DNA of 64,000 bases from DATBFG01 sp036558645 (lineage in GTDB: Bacteria; Acidobacteriota; Terriglobia; Terriglobales; Acidobacteriaceae), in NCBI GenBank assembly GCA_036558645.1, contig DATBFG010000078.1, positions 1-64,000 of the forward strand, read 5' to 3'. Position 1 is the stretch's first letter; each line of letters begins with the position of its first letter. A model generated the notes under the pieces. That model had not been told where the DNA came from. It worked only from the letters and a program-made list of their open reading frames with translations, and searched no databases. This document shows, piece by piece, positions 50,332 through 60,375 of this stretch. The position numbers and the translations under genes were made by a program.

Positions 50332-51405
50332 TCACTGAGAAGATACCCGCCATAAGGTCGCCTGCAGATCATCGTCTTTCACCGCAACCGTCGTCACCGC
50401 CAGTACGTCTGTGTCGTTATTTCCACCAGGGAAAATTGCGTTGCCATACTGAAACAATCCCATGGGCCAGGCGTCCTTTTCCCAGGACAGGACCTTGTGC
50501 CACGCATATCCATCCACGCTCCCATAAACACACACTTCGCGGGTTGGATTCGTTTCACTGGGTTCCACCATGGTGGAAAAGAACATTGCATTAGTTGTGC
50601 AGCAACCATAGATGGAGGAACTAGGCAAATCGGCAACCATGCGCAAGGATCGCTTAGGATCCAGGTGGTAAATGTGATTGGTCTCAAAAGGTGTGTCGGA
50701 AGAGAAGAACACGCCTTGCTGTGTCGGAATCAGCGCCGCTGAACGGACTTGCTGATGTCCAGCCAGAACAAGGTCGACCTGACGGAAATCGGAGGTCGCC
50801 CGAATAATCCTGCACTCAGATCCATTGTCCCCCGTAGACACCCACAGGCAGTCTTCCCACGGATCGCAGACTATTTTGTGCACGTGGCGGATCTCACCTT
50901 TCGCAAAGGTATGAGCCACGATCCAGCCAGCGCCATCATCCTTCGAGCAGTAGATGTGCACTTCATCCCGCTCTGGATTGTCGAAGTATTCTCCCCAAAG
51001 AACCTGCCCCGCGGGAGTAGCAGTGAGGTGGAGTGGCCGTGTTCCACGCAATAGGCGATGAGTCACGCGAAATTCGCGTTTCATCGTACGCAACGAAACA
51101 ATCGCACCCGGGACAGCGCCGACGAGCGTACCAGATGGCAGAACCGCGAGTCCGTGAAAGCCGTCGCGCAACAGTCGCGAAGTCAAGTCCACGCGTGAAG
51201 AAAGCCCTCTCCACCACTGCGGACGATATCGCGAAACATATTCCCAGCTCACCCGACCAGAGCCGATCTGCGCACGAAACAAATGGTAGCCGCGCGACGC
51301 ATACAAAACGTCGCCATTCCATGCCAACACCCGCATCCCTGGAAATCTAGCGATTTCCGTTAGCTTCAAGGCTTTCGCCTGAAGAGACGGGGCAAGAGCA
51401 TTCAA
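50332..51405 (-). CDS. Hypothetical beta-propeller-like protein of the polysaccharide operon
   Basis: A 357-residue protein with repeated blade-like segments (VLAWNGDVLYASRGYHLFRA, LAVLPSGTLVGAVPGAI, CLWVSTGDNGSECRII, GVFFSSDTPFETNHIYHL, EVCVYGSVDGYAWHKVLSWE) resembling sialidase or BNR-type propellers. No signal peptide. It begins at a TTG two bases after the NodU stop, with GGAG eight bases upstream, so it is translated with NodU. A role in polymer binding or modification is inferred from position only. Confidence 0.7.
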   Translation of the reverse strand: MNALAPSLQAKALKLTEIARFPGMRVLAWNGDVLYASRGYHLFRAQIGSGRVSWEYVSRYRPQWWRGLSSRVDLTSRLLRDGFHGLAVLPSGTLVGAVPGAIVSLRTMKREFRVTHRLLRGTRPLHLTATPAGQVLWGEYFDNPERDEVHIYCSKDDGAGWIVAHTFAKGEIRHVHKIVCDPWEDCLWVSTGDNGSECRIIRATSDFRQVDLVLAGHQQVRSAALIPTQQGVFFSSDTPFETNHIYHLDPKRSLRMVADLPSSSIYGCCTTNAMFFSTMVEPSETNPTREVCVYGSVDGYAWHKVLSWEKDAWPMGLFQYGNAIFPGGNNDTDVLAVTTVAVKDDDLQATLWRVSSQ

Positions 51406-51407
51406 GG

Positions 51408-53141
51408 CTAATTCTCCGACTTCTTAACCACGTAGGAACCGATGGCAAGCACATCCATGCGTGTGCGCTTAAAGCAATCGATGGCCTCGGCAGGAACGCA
51501 CACGATGGGCTCGTTTTCATTAAAGCTGGTGTTCAGAATGACAGGTATCCCGGTTTTACGATGAAATGCCTTGATCAGGTCGTAGTACAGCGGATTCTCG
51601 TCGCGGCTGACGGTCTGCAGGCGACCGGTGTCATCAACATGATTCACAGCGCAAAGCTGCTCACGTTTCTCCGGGCGAATCTTGTATACGTGCAACATGA
51701 ACGGAGACGGGTGATCGTGCTCGAAATATTCGTGCTGATACTCCGCCATGATGGATGGCGCAAATGGTCGAAACCATTCTCTGTGCTTGATGCGGGAATT
51801 CAAAATGTCTTTCATGTCCGGACGGCCCGGATGCGCAACTATCGAGCGGTTCCCCAAAGCGCGAGGCCCCCATTCCATGCGGCCCTGGAACCATCCGACA
51901 ACGTTGCCCTCGGCGATCTGGTTGGCAACTTCCTCGAGCAACGATTGGCGGTTCAGTTTGGAGTACTTGAGTCCGGCAGCGTTCAGATCGGATTCGATGC
52001 GAACATCGTCGAAACATGGGCCCAGGTAAGAATGCTTCATGAAATATTGACGAGGCTGCTTCAATTCCGAGTGATAAGTATGTAACGCGGCGCCGATGGC
52101 TAAACCCTCGTCTCCTGCTGCCGGCTGGATCCATGTGCGGCGAAAAGGAGTCTCGGTGAAAATCTTTCCGTTGAGGACGCTGTTTAAGGCACATCCTCCT
52201 GCGATGACAACATTCTCCTCAGGTACCTGACGATGCAAATCATTCAATAGGTGGAAGCCGATCTCCTCGAAACGGTGCTGCATTGCATAAGCAAGATCCA
52301 TGTCGCGCTGCGTGATTTCCGACTGGAGTTCACGCGGTTCACCAAACATTCGAACCATGCCATCGGAAAAGTGTGGAGCCAGGCCAACCGTTCCATCTGG
52401 AAGTATCTGCATGCCCTGGTTGCTTCCGAGCGGCTTGAAGTAGTCAAGATCAAGCTCGAATGAGCCGTTTTTCTCGTGAACAATCTTCCGCACCTGGTCG
52501 CAATAGGTTGGCTTTCCATACGGCGCAAGACCCATGACCTTGCCCTCGTCACCGTATTTCTTGTAGCCGATGAACTCGCAGATCATCGTGTAGAAACTGC
52601 CGAGTGAGTGCGGAAGGTAGACGCGGTCGAGAATTTCGATGTCATCGCCTTCACAGCGCGCCTTCATCGCGGAAACAAAATCTCCCGAACCGTCGTAGCT
52701 GAAGCCTGCAGCCCGATCCCATGGCGAGCAATAATAGGCACTCGCAATGTGTGCGATGTGGTGTTCGAGATGATGCTCCTCAAATTTCAGTTGATCTAGG
52801 TCAGTATCAAGGGCTCGTGCCAGCAGTGATCGGACATCCCTCGTCGACTCCTTCCGCTGACGAAGGCGTATGAAATTGAGGATTTTCGCGGGATTCACCA
52901 ACGCATACTGTACTTTTCTTGCCAGGTTTGCATCAGTGTCCTGGCCGACTGCGACATGGTCGACATCGCCGATTTTCGCGCCGACAAAATCAAGACAGGC
53001 TTTCACCGCAAGGGATGGAAACCCGGCGTAATGCTTCACACGGTTCAATCGTTCTTCAGCAATGGCAAATGCAACCTCGCCGTCCACGACGATGGCGGCT
53101 GAGGCGTCGGCGTGAAACATGTTCAGGCCCAGGATCAACAT
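51408..53141 (-). CDS. NodU/CmcH-family carbamoyltransferase
   Basis: A 577-residue enzyme with the NodU layout: LGLNMFHADASAAIVVDGEV, EERLNRVKHYAGFPSLAVKA, the EEHHLEHHIAHIASAYYCSP His cluster, GFSYDGSGDFVSAM, AGGCALNSVLNGKI and GRMEWGPRALGNRSIVAHP. Family members transfer a carbamoyl group from carbamoyl phosphate via carbamoyl-adenylate to hydroxyls of sugars or antibiotics. Here it would decorate a sugar of the exopolysaccharide. Flanked closely on both sides (31 and 2 bases) by operon neighbours. Confidence 0.92.
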   Translation of the reverse strand: MLILGLNMFHADASAAIVVDGEVAFAIAEERLNRVKHYAGFPSLAVKACLDFVGAKIGDVDHVAVGQDTDANLARKVQYALVNPAKILNFIRLRQRKESTRDVRSLLARALDTDLDQLKFEEHHLEHHIAHIASAYYCSPWDRAAGFSYDGSGDFVSAMKARCEGDDIEILDRVYLPHSLGSFYTMICEFIGYKKYGDEGKVMGLAPYGKPTYCDQVRKIVHEKNGSFELDLDYFKPLGSNQGMQILPDGTVGLAPHFSDGMVRMFGEPRELQSEITQRDMDLAYAMQHRFEEIGFHLLNDLHRQVPEENVVIAGGCALNSVLNGKIFTETPFRRTWIQPAAGDEGLAIGAALHTYHSELKQPRQYFMKHSYLGPCFDDVRIESDLNAAGLKYSKLNRQSLLEEVANQIAEGNVVGWFQGRMEWGPRALGNRSIVAHPGRPDMKDILNSRIKHREWFRPFAPSIMAEYQHEYFEHDHPSPFMLHVYKIRPEKREQLCAVNHVDDTGRLQTVSRDENPLYYDLIKAFHRKTGIPVILNTSFNENEPIVCVPAEAIDCFKRTRMDVLAIGSYVVKKSEN

Positions 53142-53172
53142 GAATTAGAGGGTGGCCTTTCGCAGGATGAAT

Positions 53173-55368
53173 TCATTCTCTAGAATGCAAAACCGCTTTG
53201 GCGATGAACTGCGCCGGGTCTACAGCTACAGGTTGACCCGATAAACGGGATTCTGCCGCACGCAAAGTTGTTAGCGTAGTCGCGACGATATCCTCGAAAG
53301 CGATCGGAGCGGGACTACCGGAGCGAATGGCCTTGGCGAACACCTGCCATTCCGTAACATGGCCTTTGTCCTGACGCAGATGCGAGCGCGTCACTTTTCG
53401 TTTTCCTCCCCGCACCAGTTCGAGTTGGCGGAAATCATCTAGCACCGCAACCGACCCTCCACCGAAGACCTCTACGCGTTCCTTCGAAAACGCCCGGTCG
53501 CCATTGGCCAGGTATGTGATAGTGCCATGCGATCCGTTTGTAAACTCCATGGTGATGATCACATTCTCGTTGCTACCCTCGAAGCTGCGTGTTTGTACTT
53601 GAGTCGGACTCTCGCCGACCAAGTAGGCCAGGAAGTCGACGAAGTGACAAGCTTCCGCGAGGAGTCGTCCACCTCCTTGTTCGTTATCGTTAAGCCAGTG
53701 ATCAGCCGGAAGTGAGCCGGCATTCACACGGTAGTGCAGAGCAAGCGGCCCTTTCATCTCAGATACAAAACGTTTCATCTGGATCGACATTGGAGCGAAT
53801 CGCCGGTTGAAACCAACCACCAGAGAAGTTCGCGCCTGTGCGTGCGCTGTGATGATTTCGGCTAACTCCGCTTCGTGCAAGCAGAGTGGCTTCTCACAGA
53901 AAACATGTTTGCCTGATTGGAGGGCTGCGACCACCTGCTGCCCGTGCAGATGATTTCGTGTCGCAATCACCACGGTGTTAATGTTTGGATCGCGAAGTAT
54001 TTCCGCCTCGTTGGTACAACAATACTCGAACTTGAACTTCTCGGTGCCGTTCCGTGCGCGGCGACCGGTGGCAGAGCACGCACCAACAAATGTGATGCCG
54101 TCCACTTGCTTCATCGCAGGTAATAAGGTGCTTTTAGCGAAGGTTCCAACCCCAAGCAGCCCAATGGAAATCACATCTCTTTTCTGCGACGAAACCTTGA
54201 ATTTCCCCGGCATCATCTCCAGGCGCGGACTTTGGTCGTATGTGTCCTTGTACGTAATCAAAACGCCGAGAAAAGACTCGCTCCTTCCGCCCGTGATGAC
54301 CTCGTACGCCTCTTTTGCTTGGTCAATCGGAACACGATGAGTGATGAGCGATCTGACGTTAACCTTCTCCTCGGCCAACAGATTGAGGAAGGCCTGCATA
54401 TTGCGCGTCTCTGTCCAACGCACGTAGCCGATGGGGTAGTCGCGTCCCTTCTGTTCGTAAGCGGAGTCGTAACGTCCGGGTCCGTACGAACGCGAGACGC
54501 GGAACTGCAATTCCTTTTCGTAATATCCCTTACGATCGATGTCCATTCCGACCGTTCCGACTGCGACAACTATCCCGCGATCGCGAACCACGTTGCTCGC
54601 CAGGTTCACGGGTTCACTGCTGGCAGTCTCGGCAGTGATCAGGACTGAGTCAACACCAAGGCCAGACGATTGATCGATACAAAGTGCCTCAAATTCCTGG
54701 CTAGAAAATGTGGCCTGATCCGTGCCCAAGTCTCTGGCCAAGGAAGCTCGTGATGAGGACAGATCGAGGCCGATCACCCGGCATCCAGCAGCTTTGAGCA
54801 GTTGCGCAGTGAGTTGACCAACCAGGCCAAGGCCTATTACGGCAACGATATCTCCGATCTTGACATCAGCCGTGCGGATACCGTGCAGCGCCACGGCTCC
54901 CATCGTCGTAAAAGCAGCCTCGTCGAAGCTCACCTCAGTGCTGGAGATCTTCGCGTTCAACAACTGTGGAACGGCGGCGCATTCGGCGTGAACAGCGTAG
55001 CCGGCTCCGGCGCAGGCTACGCGATCACCCACTGAAAACCCATTCACACCGTCACCAACCTCGATAACAGTTCCGGCACTGCTATAGCCTAGGGAGAGCG
55101 GCTCATCGAGCCGGCTGCGCACTGCCGAAACGGCGGTCAGAATGCCGTCACGACGCGCTTTTCCCATCACTTCGCGCACAAGGTCGGGTCGAGCTTTTGC
55201 CTTCTGAAGAAGATTCTTGCTGGCAAACTCCACAACGGCGCGCTCCGTCCCGGCGGACACCAGCGACGCGGCGATTTGTACTAAGACACATCCCGGCAGC
55301 AGTTTTGGCACGGGCACTTCCTCAACGGAGATCTGTCCTGTACGGGCATGCTGCAAAACCTGCTTCAT
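53173..55368 (-). CDS. Zinc-type dehydrogenase fused to Gfo/Idh/MocA oxidoreductase
   Basis: A 731-residue two-enzyme fusion. The first part (about 1-370) is a medium-chain dehydrogenase: LGYSSAGTVIEVGDGVNGFS, AVIGLGLVGQLTAQLLKAAG, VSRSYGPGRYDSAYEQKGRD. The second (about 395-725) is Gfo/Idh/MocA-like: GLLGVGTFAKSTLLPAM, VVIATRNHLHGQQVVAALQS, GKHVFCEKPLCLHEAELAEI, EACHFVDFLAYLVGESP. The fusion is recurrent in polysaccharide clusters and presumably oxidises or reduces a nucleotide sugar or alditol. It overlaps the next gene's stop by four bases (ATGA). Confidence 0.9.
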   Translation of the reverse strand: MKQVLQHARTGQISVEEVPVPKLLPGCVLVQIAASLVSAGTERAVVEFASKNLLQKAKARPDLVREVMGKARRDGILTAVSAVRSRLDEPLSLGYSSAGTVIEVGDGVNGFSVGDRVACAGAGYAVHAECAAVPQLLNAKISSTEVSFDEAAFTTMGAVALHGIRTADVKIGDIVAVIGLGLVGQLTAQLLKAAGCRVIGLDLSSSRASLARDLGTDQATFSSQEFEALCIDQSSGLGVDSVLITAETASSEPVNLASNVVRDRGIVVAVGTVGMDIDRKGYYEKELQFRVSRSYGPGRYDSAYEQKGRDYPIGYVRWTETRNMQAFLNLLAEEKVNVRSLITHRVPIDQAKEAYEVITGGRSESFLGVLITYKDTYDQSPRLEMMPGKFKVSSQKRDVISIGLLGVGTFAKSTLLPAMKQVDGITFVGACSATGRRARNGTEKFKFEYCCTNEAEILRDPNINTVVIATRNHLHGQQVVAALQSGKHVFCEKPLCLHEAELAEIITAHAQARTSLVVGFNRRFAPMSIQMKRFVSEMKGPLALHYRVNAGSLPADHWLNDNEQGGGRLLAEACHFVDFLAYLVGESPTQVQTRSFEGSNENVIITMEFTNGSHGTITYLANGDRAFSKERVEVFGGGSVAVLDDFRQLELVRGGKRKVTRSHLRQDKGHVTEWQVFAKAIRSGSPAPIAFEDIVATTLTTLRAAESRLSGQPVAVDPAQFIAKAVLHSRE

Positions 55369-57356
55369 GCGTTAGCCGCCTGCGGAAGGGCAGAATAGTT
55401 CGGCGCAGTCCGCTTTGTCTCTTTGTCAAGGAATACCTGGCACCAGAGTTCTAGTGTGAGGAACTGCCAGATTTGCATCGACCAGTCTCGCTTGCCGACG
55501 CGGTGTTCGTCCACATATTCACGAACAACCTCGGGCCGGAATATGCCGCGGTCTCTTATGCGAGAAGGCGCGAGCAGATCGTCCACCATTTCGCGCAGGT
55601 CATTGGCTAGCCAATAGTCAACGGGAGCAGCAAACCCCGCCTTCGGCTGCCGTAAAACTTCGGACGGTAATACGTCTCGCATGGCCTGCCGGAAAATGTG
55701 CTTCGTTGTCGGATTTATGAACCCTTTCAGTTTTAAATGCGGAGGCACGTTCCACGCGACAAATTCCACCAGTTCGCGATCAAGGAAAGGCACGCGAATC
55801 TCTACCGAAGATGCCATGCTCATCTTGTCGTTGTAGGTCAGATTCAGGCTAGTCATGAAAATCTTGGTATCGACATACAGCATCTGGTTGAGAAAATCTG
55901 CGTCCTCCACTCGTTTGAATGAATCCCTATGCTGCGCCAGAGGGTCGTATTCCTCGATCTGCGCGGCCCATTCTGTCCGGTAAAGCGACTTCTTCTGCGG
56001 GCCATCAAGATATGTGCAATTCATCACGAACCGATCGACACCGGGCAGCGAGGCACTCCGAGACATCTTTTTGGCAAGTCTTATGGAGCCTTTTAGAGAA
56101 CTGCCACGAGGTTCGCGCAAATTGCCTAGTCCTGACTCTGTGAAGTGCCGCAGCGTGGATGGAAACCGGCGATAAAGCTCGGCCCAGTAGTGCGCCGCGT
56201 ACTTTCGATATCCGGCAAAGAGTTCGTCGCCGCCAACGCCTGACAGCAATACCGTGGCATGTTCGCGTGCCTGGCGGCAAACGACATACGCAGCAAGAAT
56301 GGCCGGATCCGCTGTAGGTTCATCCATGTGCCACACCAGACGCGGCAGTAATTCAGCCACGTTCGGCTCAACCACGATGATTTCGTTCTCAAAGCCAAGA
56401 TCTTTCGCCAAGCGTGCAGGCACCCCGGGATCATCCAGCGTGTTTTCGCCAACCAGATACTTTTCGGGAAAGGTAATGGTGTAAGTTCGCAATGGCCGAT
56501 GCGCGTGCCTAGCCATCATGGCCACGATACTTGACGAATCCAGGCCCGCGCTGAGGAATGCACCCACGGGGACGTCACTTACCAGCTGAGACTGAACCGA
56601 AGCTTCAAAGCGTGCTCGCGTCTCACTGGCAAGGTCTTTTTCCGACCATAGATATTCGTGATCTGCAGGCGGAAAAGCCAGGTCCCAGTACTTGGAGATG
56701 GTGAGGCGTCCGGCACGAAATGTCGCGCTATGTCCTGCCGGCAGCTTATACACCCCGCGAAAGATCGTCCCGGGATCAGGTACCCAGAGAAACGTCAGAT
56801 ACTGATGCAGCGCCCGTACATCGATCTCAGGAGACACATCCGGGACCTGCAGTAATGCCTTGATTTCGGACGCAAAAGCGAATCGATCTCCGCAATGGAA
56901 GTAATAAAGTGGCTTTACGCCGAAATGGTCGCGAGCCAGGAACATCGTCGGCTCACCGGAACGTAGGTCGCATATGGCAAATGCGAACATACCCTTTAAG
57001 CGCCTGACACAATCCGCGCCTTCCTCTTCATAAAGACGCAGAAGTACTTCCGTGTCGGTATTTGAAAAAAATCGATGGCCTTTTTTCTTCAGCCTCTCGC
57101 GCAATTCGGCGAAGTTGTAGATCTCGCCGTTATAGGTAATCCAGAGCGTGCGGTCCACGTTGTGCATCGGCATGTGGCCGCTCGACGACGGATCGATAAT
57201 CGCCAAGCGTCGACTGCCTAAGCCCATGTAAGTGCCATCAGGGAACCGCTGATCCCATACTCCGGCGTCATCAGGCCCGCGATGCGCTTGCACCCAAGCC
57301 ATGCGAGTCAGAGTTTCGCGATCTCCGCAGTTCGCTAGCCCATTAATACCGCACAT
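55365..57356 (-). CDS. asnB: Asparagine synthase-like glutamine amidotransferase 1
   Basis: A 663-residue AsnB-type enzyme. The glutaminase half starts MCGINGLANCG with nucleophile Cys2, followed by AHRGPDDAGVWD, YNGEIYNFAELRERL and DHFGVKPLYYF. The synthetase half has the PP-loop AFLSAGLDSSSIVAMMA and LLSGVGGDELFAGYRKY. Such proteins in exopolysaccharide clusters are often thought to amidate uronic acids or amino-acid substituents rather than make free asparagine. Paralogous to the gene at 58386. Confidence 0.9.
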   Translation of the reverse strand: MCGINGLANCGDRETLTRMAWVQAHRGPDDAGVWDQRFPDGTYMGLGSRRLAIIDPSSSGHMPMHNVDRTLWITYNGEIYNFAELRERLKKKGHRFFSNTDTEVLLRLYEEEGADCVRRLKGMFAFAICDLRSGEPTMFLARDHFGVKPLYYFHCGDRFAFASEIKALLQVPDVSPEIDVRALHQYLTFLWVPDPGTIFRGVYKLPAGHSATFRAGRLTISKYWDLAFPPADHEYLWSEKDLASETRARFEASVQSQLVSDVPVGAFLSAGLDSSSIVAMMARHAHRPLRTYTITFPEKYLVGENTLDDPGVPARLAKDLGFENEIIVVEPNVAELLPRLVWHMDEPTADPAILAAYVVCRQAREHATVLLSGVGGDELFAGYRKYAAHYWAELYRRFPSTLRHFTESGLGNLREPRGSSLKGSIRLAKKMSRSASLPGVDRFVMNCTYLDGPQKKSLYRTEWAAQIEEYDPLAQHRDSFKRVEDADFLNQMLYVDTKIFMTSLNLTYNDKMSMASSVEIRVPFLDRELVEFVAWNVPPHLKLKGFINPTTKHIFRQAMRDVLPSEVLRQPKAGFAAPVDYWLANDLREMVDDLLAPSRIRDRGIFRPEVVREYVDEHRVGKRDWSMQIWQFLTLELWCQVFLDKETKRTAPNYSALPQAANA

Positions 57357-57365
57357 GGTCGATGT

Positions 57366-58241
57366 TCAGCCCCTTGCGTTCTGAAGTTCGTAGATCTTGG
57401 CCTTCACTTGAAAGAACTGAATGCCCTGCATGCCGCAATAGATCAACCCTGGGATGCCGTCGAGAAAACCGAAGCGCAAAATGTACTTGTAGATGAAAAA
57501 CATGAAAGGAGAGCCGGGAAGCGCAAACAACCACTTGCGCAACCAGCGACGGCGCTGAGCCTGTATCCCGAAGAGTGCTGCTGGCAATTCTTCCCTGCCC
57601 TGGTTGCCCCGCAGCCAAACGTTCGCTTCCCAGTTGGAATACTCGTCATGTTTGCGGATGTAGCGGGAGAGGGACTCTACATTGTGGTGCGACAAAGGAT
57701 TCTTGAGCTTTCCAGCTTTGCCGTTCAGCACCACATGCTCGTGTACTTCCATGTCGCACATGCTGGGGTCCTGGTCCCTCAGTCGACACTCAAATCGTCC
57801 TTTTTCGCGGCGGAAAAGAGAAAGCTTGTAGAAGTTTGTGCCGCCATGGCGAAGTTTTCGTCCCAAGAAGTGCATTTGCAATTCGATGAAATAGCCGTCA
57901 CAGTCGGGGTTCTGGATCGCCGTGCGGATTTCTTCTTCCAGCGTTGGGGTCAAAGCCTCGTCTGCATCAATCAGGAAGACCCACTCGTAGCTAAGGGGAA
58001 GCGTATCGATGGCCCATTGACGCTTCTTCGGCCATCCGCCTGGGTAGTGAAACTGTATGACGTGTGCACCGTAAGTGCGAGCGATCTGGACTGTGGCGTC
58101 CTCGCTTTGCGAGTCGATGACATAGACCTCACCGAGCCCTCGAAGAGAGTCGAGGCAACGCCCCAGATTGCGCGCCTCGTTACGCACTGGGACGATGACG
58201 CTGACCGGCAAGCGTGAAAACGCAGCCGGTGCAACACTCAT
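57366..58241 (-). CDS. Glycosyltransferase family 2 (WaaE/KdtX-like)
   Basis: A 291-residue GT-A transferase: PVSVIVPVRNEARNLGRCLD, EVYVIDSQSEDATVQIARTY, GGWPKKRQWAIDTLP, and DxD-like FLIDADEALTP. The C-terminal basic and hydrophobic region (RRWLRKWLFALPGSPFMFFI) suggests membrane association. It resembles lipopolysaccharide core WaaE-type glucosyltransferases. ATG 58241 is preceded by AGAAGAG; an upstream ATG at 58343 would add 34 non-conserved residues. It sits between the two asnB-like genes. Confidence 0.88.
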   Translation of the reverse strand: MSVAPAAFSRLPVSVIVPVRNEARNLGRCLDSLRGLGEVYVIDSQSEDATVQIARTYGAHVIQFHYPGGWPKKRQWAIDTLPLSYEWVFLIDADEALTPTLEEEIRTAIQNPDCDGYFIELQMHFLGRKLRHGGTNFYKLSLFRREKGRFECRLRDQDPSMCDMEVHEHVVLNGKAGKLKNPLSHHNVESLSRYIRKHDEYSNWEANVWLRGNQGREELPAALFGIQAQRRRWLRKWLFALPGSPFMFFIYKYILRFGFLDGIPGLIYCGMQGIQFFQVKAKIYELQNARG

Positions 58242-58385
58242 AGTGAGCTCTTCTGATCGCAGCATGAATAATGGCGATTGCTGCCGACATCTTATCGTGA
58301 ATCGCTGTGAATCGAACCAGAGGAGAATGCGTAACTGTTGCAAGTTTTGGTATCGGCTATAAACGGCGATTTCTGTCCGAGCAGT

Positions 58386-60296
58386 TCACTTTGCACTGAT
58401 GCCGTACATGCGGCACCAATTCTCGAGCACATACAAGGCCCATGGTCGTGACCAGGCGGTCTGGCCACGCAGAAAATCCTGCCAGACATCTTGCACAGCA
58501 GAAGCATGTAACATCGTTGCTAAGGGCCCGTCCGCTGTGGAATGCAGCATCTTCTCCACTTCCGGACGTAGTTCATCCTTGAGCCAATGCTCGAATGGAA
58601 GGGTGAATCCTCGCTTCGTCCTGCTCACGACTTCCTTTGGAATCGCACCGGCGAGTGCATTCACGAGCACCGACTTCGGCGTGTCAGCGCTAAGTTTCCA
58701 GTCCCCGGGTAACCGCATCGCGAGTTCAGTCAGCTTGTGGTCGATCAGTGGCACTCTCAGCTCCAATCCGTGCGCCATACTCATCACGTCGGCATCTCTA
58801 AGCAACGTGTTCAGCATGTAACCTCGCATCTCCAAATACGACACACGGTTCACAGGGTCAAGACCGCGTGCGTGCTCGAGCGCACGTTTCTGCGCAAGGC
58901 TGGCGCGGGTTTCTGTTTGGCTGTCAACATGGGCACGCAATCGATTGCGCAGCTGGTCGGTGAACAGGCCACGTGAGAGAAAACACGAATGGATGAAACC
59001 ATACTCCTGACGCACTAAGTCCGACAGTTTGCGATTTTGGTCACTGCTGGGTACCAGCGCTGAGAAGGTCCCGGCCGCCGCCTTACGAATCATGCGTGGG
59101 ACGTGAGACCAGAGGCGCGAGAAGCGCTCCATACGCGGAACCGTCGAGAAACTCGAATAACCTCCAAATAATTCATCCCCACCCAATCCGGAAAGGGCCA
59201 CTTTTACTCCCGCGGCCCGAGTTTGCCGCGAAATAAGGTAGGTGTTGAGACCGTCGATTGAAGGCTGATCCATGGCCTTCACTGCGTGCGGAATTGCTTC
59301 CAGGGCATCGAATTGCGAGACCATGATCTCGTGATGGCGGGTAGCAAACTCGCGGGCAATCTGCCTCGAATATTGAGCCTCACTGTAATCGGATTCGCGG
59401 AATACGATTGAAAATGTATCGACATGAACTCCACTGCGGGACAGAATTCCGGCAATCGCGCTAGAGTCAATCCCGCCTGAAAGAAAGACTCCGACCGGGA
59501 CATCGCTGACTGTTTGCATTCGCACCGATTCATCTACCGCGCGCTGAACTTCCTCCACCATTCGCTCTCGATTCGTAGCGAGCGGACGGTTGGTTCCAGC
59601 GCTTGTGGGGATGTCCCAATACAGCTCCTCACGCGCACGCCCTCGGTCCCACGTAAGCGCGTGGCCTGGACGCAGATTCGACACCCCTTCGATCAGGGTA
59701 ATGGGATCGCAAGCTGAGCCGAATTCCAGGTAGTTCACCAGGCCCGCCGCATCCAGTCGGTGCGGAACCATTCCGGTTCCTAACAGCGTGCGCACTTCTG
59801 AAGCGATCAGCAGATAATTGGAGGATTGGCAGTAATAGAGCGGCTTGATACCCATGGGGTCGCGAGCCGCGAACAATCGACGACGTTGAACATCCCAAAG
59901 CGCGAAGGCAAACATTCCTCGCAGTTGTTCGAGACAGGCAGTTCCCCAACGCGCATAAGCCTTCAACAACACCTCGGTATCGGAGTGACCTTGAAAACGA
60001 ACGTCGTCATGTCTCAGGGAGTCGCGGATTTCGCGAAAGTTGTAAATCTCTCCATTAAAGACGATCCAGTTGCCTGTTTCAGGATCCCGCATAGGCTGGT
60101 GTCCCAGCGGAGAGAGGTCCTGGATGGCCAGCCGCCGGCTCCCCAACCCGATTTCAACAGGCTCAGGAGTGAGGTCACCAACGATGACCGTGCCGGAATC
60201 ATCAGGTCCACGGTGCGCCAACGACAGGGTCGCCCGTTCCAGCACATCCTTGGGTACGTTCGCGTTGTATGCTGCGATTGCGACGATTCCGCACAT
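58386..60296 (-). CDS. asnB: Asparagine synthase-like glutamine amidotransferase 2
   Basis: A 636-residue AsnB-type enzyme starting MCGIVAIAAYN (nucleophile Cys2), with AHRGPDDSGTVIV, FNGEIYNFREIRDSL, FAARDPMGIKPLYYCQ and PP-loop FLSGGIDSSAIAGIL, then ALSGLGGDELFGGYSSF. First gene of the leftward exopolysaccharide operon. ATG 60296 puts Cys at position 2 as needed; an in-frame start at 60332 would bury it. Two different AsnB-like proteins in one operon suggest two amide-forming steps or different substrates. Confidence 0.9.
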   Translation of the reverse strand: MCGIVAIAAYNANVPKDVLERATLSLAHRGPDDSGTVIVGDLTPEPVEIGLGSRRLAIQDLSPLGHQPMRDPETGNWIVFNGEIYNFREIRDSLRHDDVRFQGHSDTEVLLKAYARWGTACLEQLRGMFAFALWDVQRRRLFAARDPMGIKPLYYCQSSNYLLIASEVRTLLGTGMVPHRLDAAGLVNYLEFGSACDPITLIEGVSNLRPGHALTWDRGRAREELYWDIPTSAGTNRPLATNRERMVEEVQRAVDESVRMQTVSDVPVGVFLSGGIDSSAIAGILSRSGVHVDTFSIVFRESDYSEAQYSRQIAREFATRHHEIMVSQFDALEAIPHAVKAMDQPSIDGLNTYLISRQTRAAGVKVALSGLGGDELFGGYSSFSTVPRMERFSRLWSHVPRMIRKAAAGTFSALVPSSDQNRKLSDLVRQEYGFIHSCFLSRGLFTDQLRNRLRAHVDSQTETRASLAQKRALEHARGLDPVNRVSYLEMRGYMLNTLLRDADVMSMAHGLELRVPLIDHKLTELAMRLPGDWKLSADTPKSVLVNALAGAIPKEVVSRTKRGFTLPFEHWLKDELRPEVEKMLHSTADGPLATMLHASAVQDVWQDFLRGQTAWSRPWALYVLENWCRMYGISAK

Positions 60297-60375
60297 CTTC
60301 GCTTCACAGTAGCCGATGGACGAGGCGATCACAACCTGATTCCAACCGGCAGCTGTTGTTGAAAAAGGTATGATT

